Numbered from the stretch's first letter, positions 1 through 12,813 are shown. The stretch: 64,000 nucleotides of DNA from Anaspis maculata (GCA_949128115.1 OX421961.1:99963863-100027862), one strand, 5' to 3'. Translations and numbers: made by a program. Notes: generated from the letters alone by a model not told the origin.

Positions 1-1171
1 TTGACCAGAATGACTCGCTTTTGATGCAGGACTCCACTCAAAAATCAATTTTTTTTCTCCTCGGGGATCGACTTTTTTTGAATAATTCTAACTGATATCA
101 AAAAGAGATTGGATTAAGCGTCGTGTAGACCCATTTTTAAAATTGACACAGAGATTCGGTTCTCCGACGGTGATTTTTTCAAAATAAATTTTGCTTATTC
201 CGTGAATTTGGAAAACCTGCAGTGCCACAGTCAAAAGCCGCACACTTTTTTAATGGGCAGTCAGTGTACGGGTGAGTATTTTTTTTTAAACACCCTGTAT
301 GCCAAATTCATTTCCTATCATTAAATGGTAGTTTTTGCCAAAATCCACCAGCACTACGTTAAAAAATCGGTTGTTTCACACCAAAACTTTCCTGACTGGT
401 ATCCAAGAACCTATGGAAAATTTTCTTCGAAACGTCCTTTCGGATGAAAATTTGGGATTGGAGAGAAAGATTGAAAATAATTTGCAGGAAACTGGAAATT
501 GTGTTTTAGGAAATTTCAATTTTCGGGGAAAACCTAAAATCGTTTTCCAAATTATCTTATTGCAAAAATCGTCAATTGAGGCTTCACTCCAAGCTCCATA
601 ATTCAAGTCCGGTCTCGATAACCCAGGCTGGTTTTAAATTTCCAACAGGGAAATTCCCGAGGTATTGGAAAAAACTTGTTGGAAAATGTTGAAGAACCAG
701 TTACCTTTTCTTTGAAAAAAAGAGGTGAAAATCTGTTCACGGGATAAATCAAAAGTTGAAAATATGCAGTTTCTCCATACAGGAAAACTCAAAAACCGTG
801 GGTCTAATTTCAAAAATTTCTCCACCAAAAATTGAATCAATCTTTTTCCCAACGTTCATTCCAAGCATGTCTACACCTAAAATGAATATTTCGTGGGGCT
901 CACCGCATGTTGAAGTTTACACTACGGTTTTTTTCAAATTCACGGAATGTGCAAAATTCATTTTGAGAAAATCACCGTTGGAAAACCAAAGCCGTGTCGA
1001 TTTTGAAAATAGGTTTACACGACGCCCAATCCAATCTATTTTCGATATGAGTTGGAATTATTCGAAGAAAGTTGATCCCCGAGTTGAAATGAATTTTTGA
1101 GTGAAGTCCTGCATCAGAAGCGAGTCGTTCTGGTCAAAACCCGAATTAGAGGCTCTCTCGGGTGGCAACGG
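1..1171. repeat. Foldback element A1, truncated by window start
   Basis: Positions 1 to about 235 are the reverse complement of about 905-1137, so the stretch folds into a long hairpin; matching outer sequence continues rightwards to about 1171. The interior and right half match, in reverse orientation, a second copy at 19304-20115, and more weakly a third at 44800-45065. The ORFs seen here (335-601, 756-1100 and others) are open by chance inside A/T-rich repeat and resemble no protein. The left end lies outside the window, so termini and target duplication cannot be read. Confidence 0.8.
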
Positions 1172-2958
1172 CGAGGAGAAATTTTGAATAATTCATAACG
1201 CCCCGATTAGAGAATGGTGGAGAACTGCAACTGCAGACTTAATTTGACTCTTTTGTTGTGTTGCTTCCTGCCAAATTTGGTTCCAATCTATCGGATAGAT
1301 TTTGAATAACTAAATGGTAAAATTTGGAGTTTTTGATATTTTTTAATATTTGACAGATAACAGATAGACACAAAATTTCAACAGTTTTGAAAACAATCTT
1401 TCAAGGCTTTTAAATGACATATTGCAAGTCAAGTTTCGTGAGAATATGCTTCTGTCATTTTCTGGCAGTGACGCTTCTGTTTGACAGATGACAACAAAAA
1501 ATTGAGGGGCTATTTCGACAGCAAAACCATATCTGCATACCGAATTTCAAATCGATCAGATTAACAGTTCGGCGGTTTTCTGGGAGATTATGAACAGACA
1601 CAAATATTTTTCAAAAAAATGAAAATAGGGCTGAAAATCAAAAATCATCCCGAGGTAAGATATTAAGAATCATTCTCCATGAATTTCGTTTCTGAATTGA
1701 GAAAAAAACATTTTTGAGAAAATGGGGGATCACGGAACTTCCATCAATTTGGCACTGTTTGATGTGTCACCCTGTACAAACCTTATTCAAGATATTTCGT
1801 ATTTTGCAAAAGCAAGATCTGATAGTCAAAGAATTGTTCTATCTACCAGTTCAAACGAATCCAAAATCGCCCGAGATGATTTGAAGATTATCAGTTTTGA
1901 AATCCGATGAAAATTTAGGGGGTGACACGACTTTTGTTGCGTACTTTAGACATTCAATATAGCCTAGCCACGCTTTGGGGGTGGCAGCTATGTAACAGCG
2001 AAAAAATCAGAAGGCTAGGGCGTCTAGTTTGCGAGGAGTTCAAGGAACGGACGGACGGACGACAAAGCGGCTGCAATAGCGATTTTCATCAAGATGGAAA
2101 ATGCGCTAAAAAAATTGTAACACAGTTTTATAAAACCTATTGTCACACTCGTCAATTGAAGAACTCGTCGCTCCTATGACAGCACGATGTCTCATAAAAC
2201 TTGTTTTATAATATACTATTCTCTTGGATAACTACTGAAACAGGTATACCACCTAAACCTATAAGTATGAACCTAAGTTTGTTTGATGAATTCTGATAGC
2301 TTCGGTATCTCGCAAGACTTTAACCCGATGATGAAACTTTATTAAACTATACGCGTATCTTGATTTTGAGTGAGATATATGGACGCCGCCGCCTTATTCG
2401 CTTTTCTTATAGGAAATGTCACGCCTCCAGTAAATAAAATGTAGATACGAGAAAAACTTTGTTCTTGTCCTAACTCTGTTAAAAAATTGCTGCCGTCACT
2501 CCGCAGTCTCCTGCGACGACAAAACATTTCAACTTTCACGACTTTGAATAAATTCCATTCAATAATTTCATTGTCATCTTGTGTTGTTTGTGAAGTATGG
2601 TGCCGCCGGCGGAAATGGCTGTCATTAATTAAGTTATGCAAAAGAAAGAAGGATAGAGACAAAACCTTTGCGTTTCAAAAAACACGGGTTTTCTGGAAGA
2701 ATTTGGGAGGTAGGAAAATGGAAGGAGTTAGTAGTTATTATTGATTGACTTTTTAGCTCACGGTTTTTTTTTCGGAGAACAAGTTTCGACTTCACGAATT
2801 AAGTATACAATTATGGTTAATACTTATTACACGCACATGAACGACATGATTGTAGGTATGTAGCATAAATTTATAGTGCGGCTCGGTGCGTCCGACACCT
2901 CGACACCCAGATGGGTAAAAGAGGCTACGGTTATATATATTATATATGTTTATATATA
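1172..2958. other. Intergenic, no gene recognised
   Basis: No ORF with recognisable protein similarity. It is A/T-rich with a stretch near 1450-1600 that resembles repeat sequence near 9075-9200 and 19000-19060. Two short ORFs at 2342-2744 overlap on opposite strands and show no domain. Confidence 0.6.
2045..2116 (+). repeat. Dispersed repeat end: (CGGA)n followed by AATGCGCTAAAAA
   Basis: A short CGGA-type simple repeat is followed by a conserved tail ending in AATGCGCTAAAAA. The same tail occurs at 3746-3822 (its last part duplicated), after a CAGA run at 33240-33342, and in reverse at 43955-44005. The recurring pairing suggests one end of a dispersed element; its other end was not found. 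Confidence 0.5.
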
Positions 2959-3901
2959 CAGGGTGTCCACGGTTTAAGTGCTCTAACTGTAGGGTTGTAT
3001 TCTTCGGCCAAATGCAAAAAAAATTTCCCATGAAATTTTTTTCGGGCTTCAGTTTCCAAGTTACAGGGTGTCAAAAAATTAGAAAAACAATTGTCAACTT
3101 ATTTTTCAATAGATCATCTTGTAATTAGTGTAATACTGAACAAGAGCAATGATTTCTAATAAGACTTCTTCTCAGTTATTTTAATACTTTCAATAATAAT
3201 GCAGCTCACAGAAGTCTCATCAGTCAATTTATTGTTATGATCGATTTTCATGTTTTTCGGCATGAAATGCCGTTTTTCTCGAAAATGGTTGACTTTAGAG
3301 CTTCGGACAAAGTGTACCTTTTTTCATTAGAATTGTCCAGGGAATCAGGAAATGTTCTCAAAGATTGACTTTATTTCAGTGGCGTGCAGATAACCGGGGT
3401 TAATTGGTGGGCAACCCTAATATCTACGCCACTGGTTTTCAACAAAGTAATGGTCAACCCTAAATGAAAGCTGATTAATAGTCCATCAATAGTACCAAGT
3501 TTGGTTTTCGTGAAAATAGTAGTTACGAAATTATAGCCAAAAAAGATTTTATTTTCTAATTGTTTGACATCCTGTAACTTGGAAACTGAAGCCCGAAAGA
3601 AAAACAAGTGAGTATGCCTTCACGTGCGTGAGTCTCAGTGGCGCATTTTCTTAAAGAGGCATATTATGAATGTAAAGAAATTTGGTTGAAGGACATACAT
3701 TATTCTTTGCCCACTCTCTTCAGTCGAAACTCATTGTGATTTTTTGACAAAGCGGTTGCAATAGCAATTTTCATCAAGATGGAAAATGCGCTAATTTCAT
3801 CAAGATGGAAAATGCGCTAAAAATTATTGGAAGAATTCTCTTGTATTTGGCGCCAAAGAATACAACCCTACAGTTAGAGCACTTAAACCGTGGACACCCT
3901 G
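2959..3901. repeat. CAGGGTG foldback element, TA duplication
   Basis: Begins CAGGGTG at 2959 and ends CACCCTG at 3901, flanked by TA on both sides. The outer about 110 bp on the left (to 3070) are the reverse complement of two right-hand blocks, about 3567-3603 and 3838-3901. A second, inner pair of the motif lies at 3064-3070 and, degenerate, 3568-3574. The right arm is interrupted at about 3605-3830 by a separate insertion carrying the AATGCGCTAAAAA repeat tail. No coding potential. Confidence 0.8.
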
Positions 3902-6471
3902 TATACTTATCACATAGAGTGTATCCAGGTGAAATGGTGTCCAATAGGTTGAAAATACTTCCCAAATGTGACGTGAACTCAAATTGCACGTTTTGTGATG
4001 TGATCTGAGGGAACTAAGTGGAGTGATTGATGCCCATTAAAAACGCGTACAGCTTCTCAGCAACGAGCAATTCTGGACGAGCTGGATAAATCGTTCCTGG
4101 ATGTCTTCGGGTAAACTTTTTCAAGTATTACGCCTGCAACCGGCAGTACGGTAATGTGTAGAAAGTAACCTCCATCGTAGGCGGGGGACTGGGTCAACCT
4201 GCGTGGAGGTCTGGCGAAGTCCCGTTGAACCCTATGATTGGGGCTCCAGTGCTTGGAGGGAGCGACCTGAGTCGGGCTGAGCTAGAGATGTGCTGCCATA
4301 AATATCAAACATTCTATACTCCGGTTAAACTAATTTGTTGATAATTATTTTTTCTTCGCGATAACCCAATAACAACAATGTGTTTTTCTGTTGCCATTAC
4401 AATCATTGTCAACAGTTTACGATGGCAATCTATTAAAAGGGCATAGGGAAGGTGACGAAACTCCCTACTGATACATTTACTGTAGCATTTTACGCTGATT
4501 TGTTCAAAAGTGCAAGAAGCGTTCTTCAAGTCGACCAACCCTTACTGTTCGAAAGGAAACTGCGGTTTCTCTAAGCAAACACGAATTCTGTTTCTGGCTG
4601 AAGCCTGTCACAAAGACACTCATTTGTATAAAAGTGGCCCTTTGATACTACGAGGAATTTCTTTCTGTTAACAAATTTGAATTTATTCTTTCCAGCTGGT
4701 CTTGACACTTTTGACATTTTTCTCCAACCAATTGTCACAGAAAAACGACTCGTACTACGGACTCGTCGTTTTTCATTCTGGTTCTCTTGAAATTTTCTAG
4801 CGACCAGTCAGGTACTCATGGTTGTTGTTTGACAATTTTGTCAAATTTTGCATGGTGACAATTTTTTTAGTCACGATAGTATCCATTCCATGCCCTTGTT
4901 CTCCTGCTTTTTTCCTATACTATAACCGAACGACGTATGTCTGTAAGTCATAGTTTCGAGGAAGTGGAGATTTATGAGGTTTAATTTTCCAATCAAATTT
5001 ATTACTACTGTTTTCAATGCTTCTAGTTTCGAGGTAGTTCTTTCATAGAACGTAAAAGAAATCGCGCGTGCTGCTCTCGACCAATCATATCCTCGCTCAT
5101 GTAGACATAGGCCGTTTGATTAGACAGAATTATTACCCAACCTCAAATGACAAAAGCTGACACACGCCATTCGAATTATTTAGATGGATTTGGCGCTGCG
5201 CTGGTGTGAGATCAATATCATGCGCTGTTTTGTCGTATAAAATTTGGTTAACTAATTATGACTCACGTCATTTGAATTATTGCAATTTTAATGCCCTGTT
5301 TCCAAAAATATGCCATTTTGGACTGCAGACATTTGAAGCTCTCAATAAAGCGAATCCATTTATATAAAAATCGACCAAATTGGACTTACGCTGTTCTGTT
5401 AAACAAAGAACGTGCTGCAGAACAATAATTTTCAAAACAACTTACTTAATTTCGAGGCTTCTGGGCTTCAAGAATGCTGATTTTGGGACACACTGTATCT
5501 ATGCATGCGTTTATAGTTTACTAGAAATTTACATAAACTCTACATGAAAATTCACAGCTATTACTGGTGTGGTGTGACTGCTATATTTTGCAATTAGAAA
5601 ATGCATATGTACATGATTCCATTTCTCGTATACCCTCTCAATAGAACGCTTCTTCATGATTTTTATTGTGCTGAAATGTACGTTCTGTGGAATACATATA
5701 GGGTTTCCCAAATTATTAAACTCTGACAGTACTACGGTGCAGCTAAATCGCTCTTTTCCATAAAAGTTCTACTTGCAACGTTACGATGGCGGGCTTTAGC
5801 TTCGGGACGACAATTATGTCACTTTGTTGAAAAAATTGTTGGGAAAATTCAGAATACAATTATGTAAAAGAAACTTTTCAACATTCAAACAAAGAAAACT
5901 AAACCTTGAGACTTTTCGTTTAGTACGATCACTCGTTGAAAAAGCTTTTTTTTTCTAAACTGACGTGCCCCGAATTTAGAGTCCGCAAACGTACGTTATT
6001 TTCCAACTCCCATACTTCTTGACGCTGCTCAATATATAATTCAGGAAAATGTCATGAGCCAGAGCCAGCACGGTGTCCAAGATGCTTTCAGTTAAAACGC
6101 GTTGAAATGTGCTAAATTATAAATAAGAAATGTTAAGCTCGTCTCATGAAAGTTTCGATCACCCGGCAAAAAGTTTTTGTTGTTCGATATCTCATTAGAT
6201 TTGAAGACGCTAGCCAACACTAGACTTAGTTAGAGAAAATTGGGGAGTATAATCTGAACAAAGCGTTGTATAGGGACTTTTCAAAGTTTTGCTTAACTCA
6301 ATTTGAAAAGATTGTATTGGTGGTGGCGTACAAAGCAAGTTTTTGGCTTGGTCGGGGCTTACACTATCTCGGTTATTGAATATTATACTCTTGTAATGAA
6401 TGAATTAAATACTAATTTGGCATACTCGTATTACTGTCGTGCACGTCTTTAGCTGGCCGCAAGAAGCATAT
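3902..6471. other. Intergenic, no gene recognised
   Basis: No protein-coding signal found. A GC-richer patch at about 4100-4290 and a small hairpin at about 4740-4775 (arms around GACTCGT) are the only local structures seen. Short ORFs at 4314-4538 and 5529-5711 have no recognisable features. Confidence 0.6.
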
Positions 6472-7160
6472 TGCTATGTATTTGAGTTGGGGGTACTTCA
6501 ATAATTGAGAGGCGAAAGTTCGAACACACACTATTCATTACTACGAACTACTAAATACACGTCAAATAAATTATCTCACGAAATCGTTTTGCTAGGCTTC
6601 GCTGATGCGCTCACTTTTTCTGCAAATTGAAATCTGGCTCACCCTGGCCATGCTGCCCGCGCCTTATACCGGGTGATTATTTGAAAACTATCCACCTGCA
6701 ATAACTTCCGATTTATAGTGAAGATGTCTTCGAGCAAAAACAGGTCGATTCTTATATCGAGGAGGACATCTAAAACATATATTGGCGAATCTCTATCTTT
6801 TGCTTCCTCGCACCCACCCACCCCAACTTTGAAGATGGAAATTTGCCAATGTATGTTTTAGATGTCCCCTCGATAAAAAATCGACCTGTTTTTGCTCGGA
6901 AAAATATTCACTAGGAATCGGGAGTTATAGCAGGTGGATAGCTCTCAAATGATCACCTGGTATGTTCGTGTGCTGTATTCGAGATTATTACACGCGTCTT
7001 CCGGTAAGTTCCAGTATTGGCCGCCAGTTTACTCGTCTGAGGCTCTAGAAAAGTTCTCGGGCTCTCGTATGTTCTGCGACGCTCTCACATCACGGCGCCT
7101 CCGCCAATTGTGCAGATGTGTCTCACTCGCACGTCGTGATCTCCAGTGAGTTTTGTAACA
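6472..7160 (-). mobile_element. 3' LTR of a truncated Ty3/gypsy-type element, with nested MITE
   Basis: Read on the minus strand it starts TGTTACA at 7160 and ends near CATAGCA at 6472. It aligns along its length with the solo LTRs at 12814-13376 and 33453-35283, sharing for example the GGCGGAGGCGCCG block. ATAT lies just outside its left end, the target sequence also used by those copies. To the right is a purine-rich tract (minus strand AAGAGGAGAACAG) and then integrase sequence, as expected for the 3' LTR of a minus-strand element. A MITE at 6669-6960 interrupts it. Confidence 0.75.
6669..6960. repeat. MITE with TA duplication inside the LTR
   Basis: Inverted termini CCGGGTGATTATTTG and, in reverse, CCAGGTGATCATTTG, about 45 bp each with few mismatches, flanked by TA on both sides. 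The interior carries a block (ACATCTAAAACATA, AAAACAGGTCGATT) shared with the larger composite repeat at 11482-12457, so both belong to one family. Its termini are variants of the CAGGGTG motif. Confidence 0.8.
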
Positions 7161-7510
7161 CTGTTCTCCTCTTGAACCTGTTCGTCTCGAGCAGGCAATT
7201 TCTTATTTCTCCTGAACCGTGCGAGTCTAAAAACAAATCTAAAAACTTTGTTTTTAGACCCAGTACTCCACGACGTCGTTGATCCTCTTGACCACGCTGT
7301 ATAATTCCTTCCACAGCGGGAGGGACACGGCGTATGGTTTCGGTTACTTACTGACGTACTCCATGATGGCGATTAAGATGAAGATGTATTTGTTGCCATC
7401 GTTTGTTATAGGAAATGGTCCAGCCACGTTGACAGCAATATGTTTAAATAGTGCCCCCACGTTATACGTTTTCAGCGATCCTCGGATACGAGTTCTTGAT
7501 GCCTGTTAGC
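7161..7510 (-). pseudogene. Gypsy-type integrase relic (core start plus C-terminal piece)
   Basis: Minus-strand translation gives a piece of the retroviral-type integrase core with NVAGPFP followed by GNKYIF, then, after a deletion, a C-terminal piece containing KRINDVVEY, typical of the end of Ty3/gypsy integrases. Stops and gaps make it non-functional. The expected first catalytic Asp (DVAGPFP in active elements of this class) is Asn here, codon at 7428-7430. It lies directly upstream, in element orientation, of the purine tract and LTR at 6472-7160, so this is the 3' end of one element whose remainder is missing. Confidence 0.8.
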
Positions 7511-7672
7511 TGCACAGATTGACTGTCGACACTTGGCTTCCACGTCATTTCGACAGTTGACTCAACTTTTCGCAATCGTGCCCCTCTTCGCTCTTTCTGA
7601 AAAAGTCTTCCAGATCAGACACAAATACCTAGGTTTTATCATGAGATTGTTGCTTTTTTTTTCAGGTAAGTA

Positions 7673-8063
7673 CAGGGTGACTTAGTGACCTTACGCTGAT
7701 GCTGCTGATGGGATATAGAGGACTTCGAGGCGAGTCAGGATCCACAAAAAAAATTTTGTTTTCTCCATTGGTTACGAAGATATAGGGTGTTTTGTGTGTT
7801 TCGTATGAAACTTTTGTCAAGCGATCGGCTTGAGATATTTTGTTGAAATGTACCAGTAATATTTCTTTGTTGGAACTTATCCAAAAGCCATACCGGATGG
7901 GTAAGTAGAAATCCAGGGCCGGGCTAGAAAAAATGTGCCCGTTTGTTTTTTTATCAAAAAGTTTATTTTCTGACCGCTTTTCTGGAAAACTGCTATCGGA
8001 TTCGAAAAGCTAAGAAAAAGTGCTTCAAGAATCACTCTCCAATTTAGATCGCACACCTAAACC
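7673..8063 (+). repeat. Half copy of a CAGGGTG foldback element
   Basis: Starts CAGGGTG and aligns with the left half of the full palindrome at 55763-56937, including the inner motif (here TAGGGTG at 7793-7799) and the block around GAAAAGCTAAGAAAAA. The matching inverted half is absent, so this copy does not fold on itself. Divergence from the 55.8-kb copy is modest. Confidence 0.8.
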
Positions 8064-9412
8064 TGTAGGACTTAGTCGGTATAGGTATTCATCAAAATTT
8101 GATCAGGTCATCACATTTTGTTAAAACTGAATTATGCTCGGCAGACTCGTAAAAAAGTTTCTCGCCATTTCAGCCAAAGAACGGAGAAATAATGCTCCTT
8201 CCTCGGTTCCTTCGATAGCAAATGAGGTGGAAAATCAAGTTTGGGTCTCTCTGTTGTCGTGTGCAGTTTGAAGCAAGGCACAATCAAAACTTCCCAAAGC
8301 TGCCGCGATATTAAATCAAATTATGTTTTTGCCTTCGAAATGTCGTCTTTGTGGTGGCGGTTGAGGAATGAAAAACGCAAGAGAGGGAACAGAAGGCACT
8401 TTCGGGCTATAAACCGGAATGAAACATCAACACTGTTGCTGGGACATTGCAGGAATTGGCCGTGTTGTAGGACGATAAGACACCATTCTGAGTGATTGCA
8501 GGAACGCTCGAAGCAGCCTTTGTGTGTGAACAGCACGGAGGGAAATGACCACTTCGCCTCTCCCCGAGCCTCTCCCCTAACTTTAATAGTTTTTCATGTT
8601 TGTGAAAGTTTAACCAACTTGAGCTTTGCCCTCGTGCCTGGTCCATAAAATAAAAACTAAAAACTGTAAAATAACGCGATGGAATTTGAAGCTGTTTCTC
8701 GATTTTGATTTGTTGGTATCTACATAGGTAGATTGCGCTCTACCGTTGTTGCGGTAGGACAAGGTCTAATAATCACAGGCACTCAGCACAATCTTGAATT
8801 ATGTTTATTGTTGGTTTTCTAATCTGCGCTCTTTGGTAAAGACAGAACAGTATAAAGGTTGAAAAAATCTATCGTGGTAGCCAATATTATTCCGGTGAAT
8901 ATCCAGGAATCTATGGACATTTTCGATCGAGGCGTCCCTGCTCTGAGCGGTTAGTTATAATGCAGGAATGATAATTTGCAGAATCCTCATTTATTGTGGC
9001 CAGACATTTTCTCTCTTTCTCTCTCTCTCTCCTTTCTCTCTCTCAAGTCTTTTCAAGCATCCAGCTCCTTCAAAAAATTAATTGATCATTTTTGACAGTG
9101 ACATTTTTGTTAGACAGATCACAATAAAAAATAATGCTATAACTCCTACCAAATTTCAGCTTGATCCGACGAACGGTACCGAACGGTTCGGCAGTTATCG
9201 TGTCAAAGCGTTTTATGTGCATCATCACGTAACCATTTCCCTTCCGAGTAAGGAGACGGGGCTGGGGAAATAAAAATGAATGGAGTAACAATGTCTGGCG
9301 ACCCCCCTCCCCCCTTCCCTCCGCCTTTAACTTTTCTCTCCTGTCCATCAAACCGGCTATTGTTATATGAAAAAAATCGACGATTAATTGTGAACTCGTA
9401 GTGTATAAGTAT
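8064..9412. other. Intergenic, no gene recognised
   Basis: No supported coding sequence. Contains a CT-rich microsatellite at 9010-9044 and, near 9075-9200, a repeat resembling those at 1450-1600 and 19000-19060. The long minus-strand ORF at 9070-9576 runs antisense into the LTR that starts at 9413 and is not a gene. Confidence 0.6.
9010..9044. repeat. CT-rich microsatellite
   Basis: Imperfect (CT)n tract with TTT interruptions. Confidence 0.9.
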
Positions 9413-10609
9413 TGTTTAGTAGCGGCGATCCCGTGCATATTGGTAATCACGCGATCTTTCTGGATTCTTCCATCCATTAGATCGTAGTGTAGAAGTGCGG
9501 AATGTTCTGGTGCATTCCAGAGCGCGAGTTTACGTGAAACCGAATGGGGAGACTTCAATGCTCGATCGAGAAACATCTGTCCATTTTGGCGGAGGCGCCG
9601 TTCTAGAACCCGGCAGAATAGGGTCCTTGCATGAATTTTATATTGAGACGATTACTCCATAAAATCATTTAAACCGTTATGCACAATAATTGCCGCCCAA
9701 AAAAAAGGTCCATCCTTCAACTGAGGATCAAAGTTTGAATTATTTTTTTCGCGCCAAAAACGCGGTCGCTTCTACAATTACCTTGTATGACCACGACGAC
9801 GTCAACCCAAGAGTTCTATTTTTCGTTTGCAAGTTTTTTTTCTTTTCGAGGTTGCAGCCCTGCGCCCTGGAGCCCCGCGAAATTTCAAATCTTCATTATT
9901 TTACAGACTTATTTCAATTTTGGAGCCGCGAACAGCGCCGTTGCCCTTGCTCACGTGTCAGGGCCATCCCCAAGCTTGTGCTGCGCGTTTTTCAACCTGA
10001 ATTGAGCGTCAGCCCCACAGACGTCTAAGAAGGTGACAGTGAGATATGTCAAACATTTGAAATTCGTAATCGCGATCTGTTAGTGTAGAATGAAGTAGCC
10101 CCAGCCCGGGGCACGATGACGTCATCCCGCAGCTGACACATCGGTGCATGGAAGTTGCATGCTTAACAGTTTTTGTGTTTCAAATTCACAAAATAAAATG
10201 ATATATTAAGATTTTCGAAAAACCAATCAGTCTGTGGTGCTGTTTGGCTACCAAAGCATCATTTGAGGCAATAAAGAAAATTCGTGCAAGGACCTTATTA
10301 TACGGGTAATGTGTGTGATTATTTAGGAATTGTCTAGAAACCGCATATGCCAGACCACTATGGAATTTGCTGGAAGTAGACAGAAAGTTCGGGAACACTA
10401 TTCGGAAGCCTTATATAAGGCATCAGCCGGCAGCTGAGGGCAGTATTGAATTGGAAGAGACAGCGCGCGGATAAGCGAGCGATAATCACAGCGATAGTTC
10501 CAAGTAGATAATTGTTGACGTGTATTCATTGTAGTACGCAGAAATAAACAGTGTGTGTTTGAAAGATCGTCTCAATTATATTCGAACCCGTACGCGAGAT
10601 ATCGTAACA
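9413..10609 (+). mobile_element. Solo LTR (gypsy type) with nested inverted-repeat element; duplication GTAT
   Basis: Starts TGTTTAG at 9413 (altered from TGTTACG) and ends CGTAACA at 10609. GTAT immediately precedes and follows it, a 4-bp target duplication. Both ends align with the other LTRs of the family: the GGCGGAGGCGCCG block at about 9589, and near the right end AATAAACAG followed by TCGTCTCAATTATA. A TATA-like TTATATAAGG sits at about 10410. About 670 bp of unrelated sequence (9622-10294) interrupts it, with CCTTGCATGAATTTT-type inverted ends. No internal retroelement sequence adjoins, so it is a solo LTR. Confidence 0.8.
9622..10294. repeat. Inverted-repeat element nested in the solo LTR
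   Basis: Ends GGTCCTTGCATGAATTTT and, in reverse, GGTCCTTGCACGAATTTT. The LTR alignment breaks at about its left end and resumes near 10320, which defines it as an insertion. The interior has no transposase; the ORFs at 9690-10028 and 9787-10005 resemble no protein. The exact target duplication is unclear. Confidence 0.6.
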
Positions 10610-11481
10610 GTATAATACTTAATACCTAAGCTTTTAGCATCATCCAATTCTGCACTCAACAGCATTTTCATCCGGTGTTGTGGGTTGTGGGTGTCAATAG
10701 TTCACATCAGGCAGGTGAAGTATGCCATTCAACTTAACCCAACATCTCAACAATACCGTATCGCTTTTCACAACAAAATCCATTATCCTTACGCTTAATG
10801 TCAAGCCAGGATATCTCAACATTTTACCTTTTTTCAGCTGAAATGTAGGTTTTTTTTACTAAACAATATAGGTACTTCGCTAGGTTGTTGCAAATCGAAA
10901 GCGGAATCTAATAAGATTTCCGTGTAACTTTACGGACATTGGGAGTTGAGAGCTTTTGATATACGATCTAAAAGTGAAAAGGCGATAACCTTACTATGGG
11001 TAGACGTAAGTCGTATGGGTACTTGGGTAGGTAGGCACCTTTATTCAAATTTCGTATGCGCGCTAATGTGGTGTTTTATTCCTATCAGTATTCACGGTAA
11101 TGTCCCTGTTTACGCACTCATATTAGATAGTGAAGCTAATGCATACATAAAAATGGGCTTAAATGCAAAGCTGGCGAATAAATGTCGTTATGTAACGGGG
11201 TCAACGACAGAGTGCAACAACTCGATCAAAGCGCCTCTGGCAGCTCTAGCTAGCAGCTAAAATGCCACCATATAGAGTGCCACTTAGCCCACAGCAGGTC
11301 GCCGATTGCCTCCTGAAGTTTTACATGCCGTACTCTTGAGTATAGGGTGTAATTTTTAAGATGCGAACTTTCGTATAGGTCTTCTCAACATAATGATCCG
11401 ATATTATCAGCTAAGCAGATACAATGAAATTGGCTATAGTATATAGAAAATCAAAAAGGTTGCGGTACGCTTGGAATTATA
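10610..11481. other. Intergenic, no gene recognised
   Basis: A 104-codon ORF (10946-11260) is present but shows no domain, signal peptide or splice context that would support it. Nothing else seen. Confidence 0.5.
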
Positions 11482-12457
11482 CAGGGTGATTTTTTGAAAA
11501 GGACCCAGCTCAGACTTCTTGCCTCCAATTTTTTTTCCAGGAAAACGCCGAAACAGTTCGATTTTTACTTTGAGAGGATATCTAGGACACACATTGTCAA
11601 ATGTTTATCTTCAACCTCTTTGCTCCCACCCTACCTCACTCTAGAATTTAAAATAGTATTACTCATGTTGCGAAACATCAAATTGAAGGTAAAAAAATTC
11701 TCTTTCTGTCAAACATATTTGAACCTTTTTCAAGTCACCTCCCAACCCTTCTTAAAATGCTCTCATTGTTGATTGAAGAAAAGCTTGCCCCCTATTTACT
11801 TCCGATTCTTAGAAAATAGATTTTCCAGCGAAAACAGGTCGATTTTCATTTCGGAGGAGGCATCTAAGACACGTATCGTCAAGATTTTTAATTTTTATCT
11901 TCAACCCCTTCACCCCCACCTTACCCCACTTTAAAATTTCAAATAGCAATATCTACTTTGTGATACATCGGACTGAAGGTAACGAAATTCTCTTCTGGTA
12001 AAAAATAATTTCAATTTTTCTGAACCATCCTCTAACCCTTCTCAAAAACTCTCTTAACTGGGAGGCGAAGGGGTTGAATATAAAAATTTGACAATACGTG
12101 TCGTAGATTTCTCCCTCAAAATAAAAATCGACTTGTTTTTGCTGGAAAATTTATTTCTCAAGAATCAGCAGTTTATAGGGGAAAAACTTCCCATTGATTG
12201 ACAATGAGAGAATTTTAAGAAGGGTTGGAGTGGTTTCAAAGATTTCGGAATCTATTTGACAGAAAGAGAATTTCATTACCTTGAATTTGATGTTTGCAGG
12301 ATAGGTAGGTAATGCTATTTGAAATTCTAAAGTAGGGTAGGGTGGGGGCAAAGGGATTGATGATAAAAATTTGAGTGTGTCCTAGATGTCCCTATCAAAA
12401 TAGAAATTATAGAAATCGAACAGGCCACTATTTCCATCTCGAGTTAACTTTACCCTG
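11482..12457. repeat. Composite CAGGGTG repeat: two direct units and one inverted unit
   Basis: Starts CAGGGTG at 11482 and ends in a degenerate ACCCTG near 12457. About 11482-11810 and 11815-12065 are diverged direct copies containing AACAGGTCGATTTT-like and CCCACCYTACC-like blocks; about 12066-12457 is the same unit inverted. The MITE at 6669-6960 shares parts of the unit. No coding content. Confidence 0.65.
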
Positions 12458-12813
12458 AAAATAAATTACACCTAAAAAATTCTGCAGTCTTGTGCTGAAA
12501 GTTTGAAAAATTAGATGTGCTTGTAGTAACCATCCAGAGTGAAACTCAAAAAACTCCCGGGGATTTTAACTGGGTCAATGTAGGTTAAACTAAACTATCA
12601 CATGCATAATAAGCAGAAGATAGGGGTCAAGAATGGCCCGTGGTCTTGCGGCTGTAAAAAAGAAAAAGATAAGAGAATTCTTGTGTTGCCCTTGCCCAGC
12701 CCTTTTTTTTTTTTTAATAATTGTTTTCCTCCTCAGCCTTTTTCTGGTTTATTAACGAAGCGATCCATACTAAGGGACCTCTGGCCTAATGTGGCCTGGC
12801 CAGCTTTGGATAT
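12458..12813. other. Intergenic, no gene recognised
   Basis: Contains a T-run at about 12706 and a short chance ORF (12602-12895) that runs into the LTR. Nothing else seen. Confidence 0.6.

Noticed and set aside
4100..4290. GC-richer patch as a possible non-coding RNA or LINE 5' end
   Set aside because: No recognisable structure, ORF or second copy in the window.
9070..9576. 168-codon minus-strand ORF, the longest minus-strand ORF
   Set aside because: It runs antisense across the start of the solo LTR at 9413 and into adjacent repeat sequence; no domain, no splice context.
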